Positions 23,596 to 33,654 of a stretch of DNA of 64,000 nucleotides are shown here, piece after piece (the first letter of the stretch is position 1; every line of letters starts with the position of its first letter). The DNA comes from Gentiana macrophylla (Eukaryota > Streptophyta > Magnoliopsida > Gentianales > Gentianaceae). The notes under the pieces were generated by a model. The model made no database searches. It was not told the origin of the DNA and saw only the letters and a program-made list of their open reading frames with translations. The stretch spans positions 32,461,977-32,525,976 of the forward strand of contig CM047809.1 of NCBI GenBank assembly GCA_026214975.1. Direction: 5' to 3'. The translations under genes were made by a program, and so were the position numbers.

Positions 23596-24311
23596 TGTTG
23601 GTCCCTTGAAAAGGCTAACACAAGTTTAGAGGGGGTGAATAAACTTGTCACCAAAACGTCTCCCAAAAACTGAATCTTAAACCAGATTTAGTTCAACTAA
23701 AATTTGTGCGGAGTTAAGCTAACTTAGCTGAGTATAAGTCAAAACTGACTTATCCTTAACTGAGTTAACCGGCAGCGGATAAAATTAAGCCTTTGTAAAA
23801 ATATGAGTTATTAGTTAATAAGCTGACTCAGTTTCTGGTGTTTCCTGAGTATGTGAACTAGACGAATATAACTACAATGTAGTAAGTAAAAGTGTAATGT
23901 AAATAAACAAGAATTATAGAGGTTCTAGGTGGTGTAATCATGTCAGTCCTCTCTTCTCTTGTGATGCGGAGGTCAAATCCACTTTGTTCTTGAGGTTCAT
24001 AGTTACAAGACACAAAGTAAATTCTAGACACTTCATTGTCCTTCACTAATCCCTAGCTTCACAATCTTCCAGCTTCAGTCTTCAACAGGTAGAATTGCTG
24101 TTTGAACTAAGCTTGCTACACTGGTCCTTAGAGGTTGAATTGCCTCTTCACCGGCTCATCACAAACAGTCTTTACATTGCGACTCAACTGTCCTTCACAC
24201 CTTCTTGGTGTTTCATAGTCTAAAACCTTTGATAAAATCAAAGTTGATACTTGAATCAATAACTATGATTCAACTTGTGATTTGAGCTTTCTTCTTCTAG
24301 ATATATAAATC
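23596..24311 (-). repeat. SIRE-D2 5' LTR, truncated
   Basis: It begins TGTTGGTCCCTTGAAAAGGC and matches the D1 and D2 LTRs up to GATATATAAAT at about 24311. There the sequence switches to D1 ORF3. About half the LTR is lost. Confidence 0.83.
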
Positions 24312-24592
24312 AGTTCTTCAATTTATGCCTCAGCGCCTCAACTTTCTTTTCCATTGACTTGAGTGATGTAAGTGTGAATGTCTGATTCTTCTATGTCAGT
24401 TCTTCTAAACTCATAGAAGTCACCAATGCTATCCAGGCACACACTCTTGAAATTGATGTTGAACACCTGCTCCGGACCTTTGATTTTCCGGATTTTCTCT
24501 GCAATCTGTTTGACTAGTGTTTGATCTGTATATCTTGTGATATATTGATCGAGTGAGATGATCATTCCCGGTTCAACTTGGGTAAAAGACAT
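24312..24592 (-). pseudogene. ORF3 N-terminal fragment of SIRE-D1
   Basis: ATG at 24590-24592 starts MSFTQVEPGMIISLDQY, closely matching the D2 ORF3 start. It continues through CLDSIGDFYEF for 84 residues to a stop at 24338-24340. The rest of ORF3 was removed by the deletion joining this fragment to the truncated D2 LTR. Confidence 0.8.
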
Positions 24593-24945
24593 GATTTTTG
24601 AAGTTTGAACAGAATTCGAAGAAATTTTTGAATTTGAATGAGGATTATGAAAAAACTGTGTGTAAAGAATTTAGGAAAAGAAAATAATAAAGTATTTATA
24701 AATGGTAGAAAGGGTAGTTAGAAAGTTTTGAGTGGGTTGTCTTGTCATAAGTTCCATCTGGCGTTGAGATCGCGAAAAGGATGGTGAGTGGAGAAGATGG
24801 ATGGTTGAGATGAATGTAGGTCATAAATTTTCTGTCATCCGTACCTTGCGTCAGTAAATGTAGTAGATACGGTGTATCTCCAATTGTAGGGATTTAGCTT
24901 TGATCTTATCCAAATTTTGAGTCAGTCGTCCGTTCAGTTTTTCTT

Positions 24946-26116
24946 CTGCAAAACAGAAAAGAAATTTTTGGTACCCATATCTGTTTGGGTCCGTTTTGAT
25001 TAGTTTTTGTATTTCTGTAAGTCCTAGATGACTTATCAGTTTAATCCTTATACTTTTCTTGATGTTTTGACTGAGTGTGGTCAGTTTTCACAAAATTCTG
25101 CCTTCTTGACTCGAACGTCTTTTTATTGAGGATTTTGTGAAACAGAGTAATCATAGGTCCATTCCGGTCTTCATCAGTGGGAAAAAGTCTTCCTTTCCCC
25201 CTGAATTTGGTATTCCATGAATGATTTTCATTCCTTGATGGGTGAGACTTAAATGTTCTTTTAACTGATCTTTGATCAGTTCTGCCTTTTTCAGCCTTCT
25301 GAGTTTTTCTGTAGAATCTTTCAGTTTGTGGATTCCCTCTAACTGATTTTATAGTTTTGTCAGTTTTAGGTCGAGGTTGTGCTGAGTAATTGTCAGTTCT
25401 AACAATATTGTTAGTTTTATGAGTTTTTGACTTTTGTGCAGCTACAAACTTAGCTGAAACTACACTAGGTCCGAACTTAGAATTTTGCTGAGTGTCAAAC
25501 CCTAAACCGGTTCTGTTTCCAAATGGTTTTCCTGGTTTGAACTGAATATTTTAAGACGGGACAACCGATGATTCTGTGATGTTTATTACTTCTGTCAGTT
25601 CATCGATTGAGCAATTTTCCTTAGCTCCATTGTTAGCCATGATAAGGTTGATTTCAGCATTCAAATCAGCTCTCAACAATTCTTTTGAATTTCCTCTAAT
25701 TCCTTTATAAGTATGTCCAAGTCTTTGTTGAGATCTTCATTTCTTTGACTGTTCATGGCATTGTGATAGTTGGATGTAGAAGCACTTACCTCATGGTGTC
25801 TAATAGATAAATTTTCAGTTCTAGCTTCTTCATCTTCTATTATCTTCTTTCCTTTGTCTAATCCAGCATTGTTGTATGTTAGGTCAGTCCCAAAGAGTAT
25901 GATTTCTTCATCACTTTCACCATGATCATTTCCTCCAAAGCTTATGGGTCAAATTTCAGCATTATCTTCATTGTTTGTAAGGGATGGTTCATCAATGAAT
26001 GTCTCAATCAGCTTTTCTTGAGTTTCAGCAACAAGAGCCTGAAATTTAGTTTTGTACTCATCAAATCTAAAAAATGAACAACTTAGCATATTTCTAAAAT
26101 GATTGTGTGACTCCAT
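24946..26116 (-). pseudogene. gag remnant of SIRE-D1
   Basis: ATG at 26114-26116 opens with FFRFDEYKTKFQALVAET. The tail pieces follow in the same order as in D2 and end with GPKQIWVPK near 24980. The gag core, zinc knuckles and pol are absent with the same junction as D2, showing that the deletion predates both insertions. There are multiple stops and frame changes. Confidence 0.77.
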
Positions 26117-26209
26117 GATGCAAGTTTTGAAAACTTTGAAAGAGAAAATTTAAGGGTCTTTGAAACAGAAGAACTCGAGGCAGTAGTAACTTTGGATCAC
26201 CTCCAAAAG

Positions 26210-26440
26210 GAAGAACTACTTCGATACCAATTGTTGGTATCGGAAATAACTGTTACCCAGTTACTTCGAGCAAACAAACTGATAGAACTCAATCGGAGAT
26301 CTCTTCAAAGTAGAAGATTTGCTCCGATACCAATTGTTGGTATCAGAAATAACTGTTACCCAGTTACTTCAAGCAAACAAACTGATATAGAGATTCAGCT
26401 ATGGATCTCTTCGGAACAGAAGCACCGCTCCGATACCAAT
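26210..26440 (-). repeat. Triplicated primer-binding region of SIRE-D1
   Basis: GATACCAAT occurs at 26223, 26326 and 26432, a period of 103-106 bp. The first two copies form the palindrome GATACCAA-TTG-TTGGTATC. The intervening repeat AATAACTGTTACCCAGTTACTTC is present twice. On the element strand each copy reads as a methionine-tRNA PBS, but only the one at about 26423-26440 abuts the LTR. Confidence 0.85.
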
Positions 26441-28235
26441 TATTGGTCCCTTGGAGAGGTTTACACAAGTTTAGAGGAGGGGTGAATAAACTTGTCCCTA
26501 AAAACCTATCTGAAAACTGAATCTTGAGCAGATTGAGTTCAGCTTAAACTTGTGTGGAGTTAAGTTAACATAGTTGAGTATAAGTCAGTGCTGACTTATG
26601 CTGAACTGAGTTAACTGGTAGCGGATTAAGTTAAGCCTTTAAATGAAACTTGAGTTTATCAGATTGTCTAAATATAATGCAATGTAGTGCTGACTCAATT
26701 TCTTGTGTTTGCTGAGTGTGATTAGATGTTGTGTATACTTAGATGCAGTATGTAATAAATGCGTAAAGTAAGTAAGTAAATGAAACAAGAATTATAGAGG
26801 TTCCAGGTGGTGTAATCCTGTCAGTCCTCTCTTCCCCTGTGATGTAGGAGGCAAAATTCACTATGTTCTTGAGGTTTATAGTTACAAGACACAAAGTAAA
26901 TTCTAAACACTTGATTGTCCTTCACTAATCCCTAGCTTCACAATCTTCCAGCTTCAGTCTTCAACATGTAGAATTGCTGTTTGAACCAAGCTAGCTACAC
27001 TGGTCCTTAGAGGGTAGAATTGCCTCTTCACCAGCTCTACACAAACACAGTCTTCCTGACTGCACTCAACTGTCCTTCACACCTTCTTGGTTTTTCACAG
27101 TATAAACCTTTGACAGAATCAAAGTTGAGTCTTGAATCAATAACTATGATTCAATTGTGTTTTGAGCTTCTTCTTCTAGATATGTATATTATGCACGGCT
27201 CTGTATTCTTCAAAATATTACTTGATCTTTCTTTGAATGCTTATGAAGATTTCTTAATCTTGCAATTAAGTGCTTAGCAGGAATTCTTTTGGTGTATTTT
27301 CCCCCTTGGTATAAGCCTTTATCGACTAGATTAATTCTTAGAATTCCACACTTTTTCTTGTAGTAGAAGTAGTCTATTTATAGGGGTTTCTCCAACGGTT
27401 AGCTGAATTTGAACGTTTGTATTTGAATTCTTGTATCCGTTGGTGGTCCTGCTTATTCTGATGAATGTCAGTGTCCTTTCTGACAAATGTCTGCTTTATA
27501 ACAGTCAGATTTTCCTTCAGCTTTCCTTGACCTCAGCATGAAAACTTATCTTAGTCAGTTTTCAGCTCAAGAGCATTAACTGAGTTTTTACTCTTCTTTA
27601 AAAACTCAGAACTCCATTTCACATCTGATTATAATTGACTTAATCAGAGTACACCATAACTCATAACTCATAACTCAGCTAAGATATCATTTTCCTAATG
27701 ATACTTAGTCCTCCTATCAAGATCCATAAAGTCAGTTCAGGCCATCATAGACTTTCCTGAATTCTAACTTTACAGTCTTGGCTTAGATCTTCAAAACTGA
27801 GTTTGAACCCTCAGTTCTTCAATCTTCGATAACTGAGTCTAAACCCTCAGTTCTTCAGTTCTAGATAAGTCAACCGAGTATGTGTCTCTTAGCAAACTTA
27901 CTTTCTTCAGTTCTTTTTCTATAGTTGAGTCTGATCCCTCAGCCTTCAGTTGGTGTGCTCTTAGTCAGTTTTTATCAGTTGATTAATCTTCAGTTATGAA
28001 CTCAGTTTAATAGGCCAGTTTCTCGTTTTCTCAGTTCTGATCCTAGATCTATTACAGTTCTTGTCTGATTTAACATATACGAATATCCGACTCTATTAAA
28101 TCCTATACATTGATTTCTAAACATCTTTTTGCTTTGCACCATAACAGCTAGTTATGACACTTCATCAATGGGGTTAAATATAATAATTAAAATAACTGAT
28201 GAATCATCATCAAAACATAAATTTTATTTCCAACA
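26441..28235 (-). repeat. SIRE-D1 5' LTR
   Basis: It starts TATTGGTCCCTTGG (TG mutated to TA), ends TTTCCAACA and is followed by CAAGG. It is full length and similar throughout to 14747-16525. The minus-strand TATA box is in CTATTTATAGGGG near 27374. Confidence 0.92.
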
Positions 28236-28240
28236 CAAGG

Positions 28241-28563
28241 TATATGTGATCGGTTTAGGTCATCACAGACTTCCCTAAATTCTGATCCCATATCCTTGAC
28301 TTTTAAATACTAAGTTTGATCCCTTAGCCTTCAATACTGAGTTTGAACCCTTAGCCTTCAACCATCAGCAGGTCCTAGACAGTCTACTGACCTAGATAGG
28401 TCTGCTGATCAAGTCAGTTGACCTCTTTATAGTGCTTGTTTGATCAAACCTATACAAAGATCAAACTCGAGTAAACCTATATATTCAATCTAGACATCTA
28501 TTTGTCTTTGCTCTATAACAGCTAGTCTGGCATTCATCATTAAAACTAAAATATGTCTAACAA
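28241..28563 (-). repeat. SIRE-C 3' LTR, second part
   Basis: It resumes after the CAAGG duplication as TATATGTGATCGGTTTAGG and ends ATATGTCTAACA. The two parts together make a LTR of about 1.64 kb. ATTTCCCTTTTTTAG (PPT complement) follows at 28564. Confidence 0.9.
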
Positions 28564-28576
28564 TTTCCCTTTTTTA
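28564..28576 (-). other. SIRE-C polypurine tract
   Basis: On the element strand AAAAAAGGGAAAT directly precedes the LTR start TGTTAGACATATTTTAG. Confidence 0.78.
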
Positions 28577-28759
28577 GTAATGATGCCAATACCCTCCTTA
28601 CAGCAAAGCAAAAATATAGAAATGCAAAAACAAAACAAATTTCATTCATATATCATTAAGTGCACTTTTGTTCAAAACTATTACAATTAGAGTCAGCATA
28701 AAGATAAAGGATATGAAAATGAGTTTGATGATCTAGTTTCCATCTCTTTCTTGGTCTCA

Positions 28760-31700
28760 CTAGTGTTGATATTCCTTGATTTCCTTGACCATATCCGACA
28801 TCCATTCATTTTCAAGAGTAGTAAAGTCAATGCAGGTATGTAGCAACTTCTATCTCTTCCAAGCCTCAGGTAGAGTCAACCTTATGCTTTGAAAGTTGAA
28901 ACCTTGTCTTATATAGAAGTGTTTAAATTCATCCAAGGAAGCCTTTGCTCTTTTCTTAGCAGTCTGACCTCTACCTCCGATTGATCTTCCACTCTGACCT
29001 CCTCTTGTTGTAGCTCTTAGAGATTTGATCATTGCCTCCTATAGTTTGTTTGCAAGAAAAGCTTCTAGACCTTCTATGAAGGTCATAACATGGTAAGGTC
29101 TCCTTCTTGCAACAAACACAGCCTTGAACTCCTTCTGTAGATCATCTGTTAATTGTAATCTGCCAGGTGCAAGTGCTCTAAAAGCATTGATGGCCTGAAA
29201 CCTCTTCTGATTGTAAACTCTTGCAGCTTATTTTGCTTCTGATGTTTGACCTTCTTCCCCCCTATTGACATCATCAATAAAACGGTTCAGTAGGCTAATA
29301 ACACTTTCCTATGTGTTAACAAAAATTATTCAGTTGTCCCTCCATTATTTCTGTTCTAGTATCAACTGAAGTAATCCGGCCTTCCATTGTTTGCTCCAAC
29401 AGATTTATTCTTTCAATAAGCTTTAGATCAGTGCAGCATTGCTAGGTGTCTCAGTCAACTTATCAACTTCCTTGTGCAAAGAAGAAATTTGCTCAACCAT
29501 GAACTTATCTTTCTTTGCAACATCTTGCTTGACATTAGCGACTTCTCTAAACATATCATTGATGGAAAATTGTACAGAGGTGACATTGGATGCAACAGTC
29601 TCTTTAGTCCTTCCTCTATTCTTCACCAGATTGACCAAATCTTCAAATCTTTGCTCACTCATTGTCAATTGAGTTCTCAGCTGTGTGATATCATCTCTGA
29701 CAGCTCTCAACTCTTCCAAAATGTGTATTGGTATTGCAGCAACCATACCACCAGCAAAGTTCTTAGTAGATCCTTCAGCATTGTCATCGGCCCTTGGTAC
29801 CCTCACCACAATTGCTCTTGTTCTGTCCCATACATAGGGCTCAGGACCTTCTTCATCCAATTCAAGTACATGCTCAATGACAGGTTCTTCTTCTTCTTGT
29901 TGAGGTGCTTCTTCTTCTTCTTGAGGCAATTGAAATTCCTCATCACTAAGATCATAATCAAGAAGTTACTCCTCAGATAGTTCATCAGCAGCTTCTTGTC
30001 CACTTTTATCAGCAGGGGCAACATCCTCAGTAGCCTCCATGCTAGACACAGGGGATTCCTCCAATCCTAACAAAATATCCAACCTTTATTTTAATACTGT
30101 CTTATCCTCAGTACTTTGGACCTCCAGTTCCGACCATTATTCAGTTGATGTCTGAACCTCAGCACACTGAACCTTCATGTCTTCAACACTTTGAAAAATG
30201 TTCATATTTTCCTGCAACACACTTCTGACCTCATCAATTTCTCTTAGTACTTCAGCTGCATATGCTAAGGTTTCATCAGTATCAATGCTATCTTGATATT
30301 GAGCAGATTCCTCAGATATGGCTTCACTCTGCTCAACCACTATAACTTCAGTAGCATTCTTCAAAATATCAACTTCAAGAAGTGTTGCTGCTGCAATCTG
30401 TAAATCCAAATCCTCAGTAAATGCAGCAAACAATTCTTGGTCTAGATTATCAGTCTGCTGTCCCTCGGCAGACTTGCCATCCTCAACAGGTTGCTCTACT
30501 GACCTTTCAGTAGGCTCTTGTCCAGCTTGCTCACTTGATTTTTCTTTTCCAACACCACTAGACTCACTAGGATGCATAGGATGATCATCATCTGAATCAG
30601 AGGATGATGAATCATTACTATCATCAGAAGGTGTATACTAAGGATCTTTAAAGATTATACTTCCTTTGTTTCTTCCATCTTCAATGAGTTCCAGTAGTCT
30701 CATTTCAAGGAGTGATATATCAATTAGTCCTAACAAACTTTCCACTCCAAGATTTGCAAAGGCCCATTCTTCAAATCCACTCATTGGCTCTGCTGCTGGC
30801 TTTTGCCTCTTGTAGAAACCAAACTTCCATTCAAAGTACTTTGTAATCTTCTTAAAGTCAGGATTTTCCTTAGGCTTTTTGACTTTTTTCATATGGCATG
30901 GAAAGTTTCTTTGCAGCAGGTTTCTCAACTTGTTGACTGTCAAATGTCTCAACAAGATGAGTCAGGGTATCTTTAGCAGACACAAAAAGATCAGTAGACT
31001 CTTGAGCAGGTACATTTGTGTCTACGACTTCCAATTGTTCCACACTTGCTTCCCCCTGAATTGTATGCTCCTCAGTAGGGGTCTTATCCATCTCTCCTTC
31101 CCCCTGAGTCTTTGCCGTTTCAGCAGGGTCTTCTACAATCTCAGTAGCCTCCATAGTAGTCTCTACAACTTCTTATTCAACAGCTTCTTCTGCTTCTTCA
31201 ACCCTTTGTTCCTCTAGAACTCTTAATTCTTTTCCTTTGCCATGTCCCTTTTTCTTCATAGTTTGTTTCCTTCTCTTAGAAGGTCTTTCTGGGGTCTCAA
31301 AAAGAGATTCTTCCAATTGCTCTTTAGTTGCAACCTTTCTCTTCTTTGATACCTCTTTGAGCTGTTCTTTGAGTAAATCTGCAGCAGTCTTCTTAGCAGG
31401 CTCAGAAGGCTCAGTAGTGCTAACTTCAGTAGACTTGGCAGCGTCTACTGATTGCTTTGTCTTCTTTGGCTTTAACATCTCTGTTATCTTTCTTGTATCA
31501 GCAGCCTTTCTCTTCTCTATTGTCTTCTTTGGTGCAGCAGGTTGATCATCATTTCTAGCTTTTGTTCTTTGTTCCTGCTCACCATCACTTTCCACTTCTT
31601 GTATCTTATCATCATCATCAAAGCCTGGGATAGGAGTGTTAATCTCTGGCTTATATCTGGCCTTGTTGATGGTCGATGGAGCAACATCAGCAATATCCAA

Positions 31701-32401
31701 ATGATTCAGCAGGGCCTGAACCATTAACCCCAAAGGTTTAGTCTTTAAAACAAAACCTAAGCCTATATATCCAACTGGTTTCTTCTCTTTCAACCTCTTT
31801 CTTATGGTTTCTCTTTCATCAGTCATTATTTTCTTCATATATTGCACATAGAAACCAGCCCAGTCAAATTTCATACTCCTTGATATGATTATCATCATGT
31901 CTATTTTGGGTCCTAACAGAGTATCAAGCCTTCCAACAAAACCCAACAGATTCTTAGCAATGTACTTGCTCCGAAGGTTATATTCCAAGGCATATTCTTG
32001 ACATTTATATTCAAGGCTATTGTTGAAGATGGATTTGTGCAAATGGATTCAACAAAAGCTAACCTTGGTAACCTCATAGATTCTGGATTTGTAGGGGCTC
32101 CATTTCCTAGACCAAATCCAAAGACCTCTCTCTGCAGGTCTGAAGAGACTTCAATCTCCTAAGCATTTACAGTTGTTGTAAATGCCTCTGCATTATCTCT
32201 AATCACCATATTTCTCCAAAAATTGCAAACATTTTTGTAAGAAATCTTCTCCAATCTGAGATTCAGAACGTTTTCCAATCCATCAAATCATTTGATTCTT
32301 CTTCCCAGATTGATTGCTAAGTCAGTTGCATCTGTATCAGTAACATATCCTCTAACACTTTGGCTAGATCCAAGATGAAAATCTTCAGCCACCTTTGTTA
32401 T
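28760..32401 (-). pseudogene. SIRE ORF3 (accessory protein downstream of pol), SIRE-C copy
   Basis: The gene runs for about 1,200 codons. The likely start codon is degraded to ATA (32399-32401) before ACA AAG GTG; the stop is at 28760-28762. The best preserved part is 31173-32042. In order: a conserved N-terminal domain (MKFDWAGFYVQYM); Lys/Arg clusters (LKPKKTK, RPSKRRKQTMKKKGHGKGK); an acidic middle; a conserved block, KYFEWKFGFYKRQKP, with GVESLLGLID (30638-30955); acidic and coiled-coil-like regions (30137-30577, 29423-29929); and an RG-rich stretch, RGGQSGRSIGGRG, before EFKHFYIRQGF and LPEAW at the C-terminus. No membrane helix or signal peptide is seen. Several stops and frameshifts inactivate it. 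The same order and spacing occur at 55730-58944. Confidence 0.78.
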
Positions 32402-33106
32402 ATGAAGAACTTGAGAAAATGGAGAAGATGAAAAATTCTACAGATAAGCGTTCACACTTGTATAAATGCATAGAATATAGAGTGATTATTGCATATACGA
32501 TCTGATGTATATATAGATGGAGGTTGTAGTGGGTAGGACAATGTGCTAGTACTATACAAACATACGGTTTGCAACTTGAAATTAATGTAGAGATGCCACG
32601 TGTCCCACTAACTGATCCCATTAACATAGCAACGGTTATGTACTGTAACAACTGTAATAAAGGATAAGAATAATATCCATTTACTCCACTGTTGACTTTC
32701 ATTAAAGTTTGACTTCATCAGCAATGTAATATCTCCAGCAGACTGAATCTTCAGTAGACTTGATCTTCAGTAGGGTCAGTGTGAATATACTCTGCTGATA
32801 TGCTTGATGAGACTCAAGAGTTCGACTGGCTTTGATGGATAAAAGCACGGTGATCTTCATACAATATAGTTTTGTCCAACTGATAATACAAGATGAAGTT
32901 TAATACCAATGACTGATTTACCAAGTGAGCTCACCCAACAGGGCAAAGACCAATCCCCTTGGCAACTTCATTTGCTCAATTGTCCAAACTATAAGAGCAC
33001 TTAGGAATTGTTGATACCAATGACTAATCTGCCAAGTGAGCACACCCAGCAGGGCAAAGACTAGTCCCCTTGGTGAATTCTAGTACTCTGCTGACCTATC
33101 AGCAGG
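32402..33106 (-). mobile_element. SIRE-C spacer between pol and ORF3
   Basis: It is about 700 bp with no convincing coding signal. A block of about 60 bp is present twice (about 32903-32967 and 33012-33076), sharing the core AGGGCAAAGAC and CCCCTTGG. The minus-strand open stretch at 32385-32702 has no recognisable domain. Confidence 0.55.
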
Positions 33107-33654
33107 TCAATCAACCTTGATGATGCCAAGTTCAGTTCTTAACTTAGCAAATCTCTCATTATCCAAAAGCTTTGTAAAGATATCAGCAAGTTGATCTTCA
33201 GTGGGTATATAGAGAACCACCACATCTTTCTTTTCAACATGATCTCTTATAAAATGATGTCTTACATAAATGTGTTTGGTCTTTGAGTGCAAAACTGGAT
33301 TTTCTGTGATTGCTATTGCACTTGTATTGTCACACATTATGGGAATTTCTCTTTCTACAATCCCATAATCCCTTAATTGATGTCTTAACCATAAAACTTG
33401 TGCACAGTAGCTTCCAACATTAATGTATTTAGCTTCACCAGTGGAAGTTGATATAGAATTCTGCTTCTTGCTAAACCGGGAAACAAATCTATTTCCCATC
33501 AACTGACAAGTTCCTGTGGTTCTTTTTCTATCAATATTGCACCCAGCATAATCAGAATTTGAGTAGGATATAACATTGAAACTACCATCTTTTGAATACC
33601 ATATCCATACTCCCAAAGTCTCTTTAAGATACTTTAAAATCCTTTTGACTGCAG
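33107..33654 (-). pseudogene. SIRE-C pol: RNase H domain
   Basis: It continues pol after the in-frame stop at 33655-33657. Copia RNase H motifs are clear: SNSDYAG (first Asp), STGEAKY (Glu, usually STAEAEY), CDNTSAI (Asp) and the HSKTKHIYVRHHFIRDHV signature. The C-terminal DQLADIFTKLL motif ends pol, with the stop at 33107. Without the upstream stop this would be an intact domain. Confidence 0.92.

Larger units (their letters stand above)
16692..24311 (-). mobile_element. SIRE-D2: second pol-less SIRE derivative, nested in D1
   Basis: It has a 3' LTR (16692-18192), an internal region (18193-23595) and a 5' LTR truncated at about 24311. Reading minus: gag N-terminus, gag C-terminal tail, then directly ORF3. 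The same pol deletion is seen in D1, so both belong to one non-autonomous subfamily. The target duplication cannot be shown because one end is missing. Confidence 0.82.
14747..28235 (-). mobile_element. SIRE-D1: non-autonomous SIRE derivative inserted in SIRE-C 3' LTR
   Basis: The LTR pair is 14747-16525 and 26441-28235, with a perfect CAAGG target duplication. The internal region retains a gag N-terminus, a gag C-terminal tail and the first part of ORF3, but no gag core, zinc knuckle, protease, integrase or RT. It contains the D2 insertion. Most of ORF3 is missing, probably removed by the deletion that also clipped the D2 5' LTR at about 24311. Confidence 0.88.

Noticed and set aside
26210..26440. 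CRISPR-like spaced repeats
   Set aside because: There are only three units in a plant retrotransposon leader, explained by PBS-region duplication.
29474..29980. 168-residue plus-strand open frame
   Set aside because: It is the antisense shadow of ORF3 of SIRE-C; the Phe/Leu/Ser-rich translation mirrors the acidic Glu/Lys codons of the minus strand.
28760..32401. Host gene with nuclear basic motifs captured by a SIRE element
   Set aside because: The same ORF occurs in three SIRE-type elements of two LTR subtypes in the same position, so it belongs to the element lineage. No host homologue is recognised.
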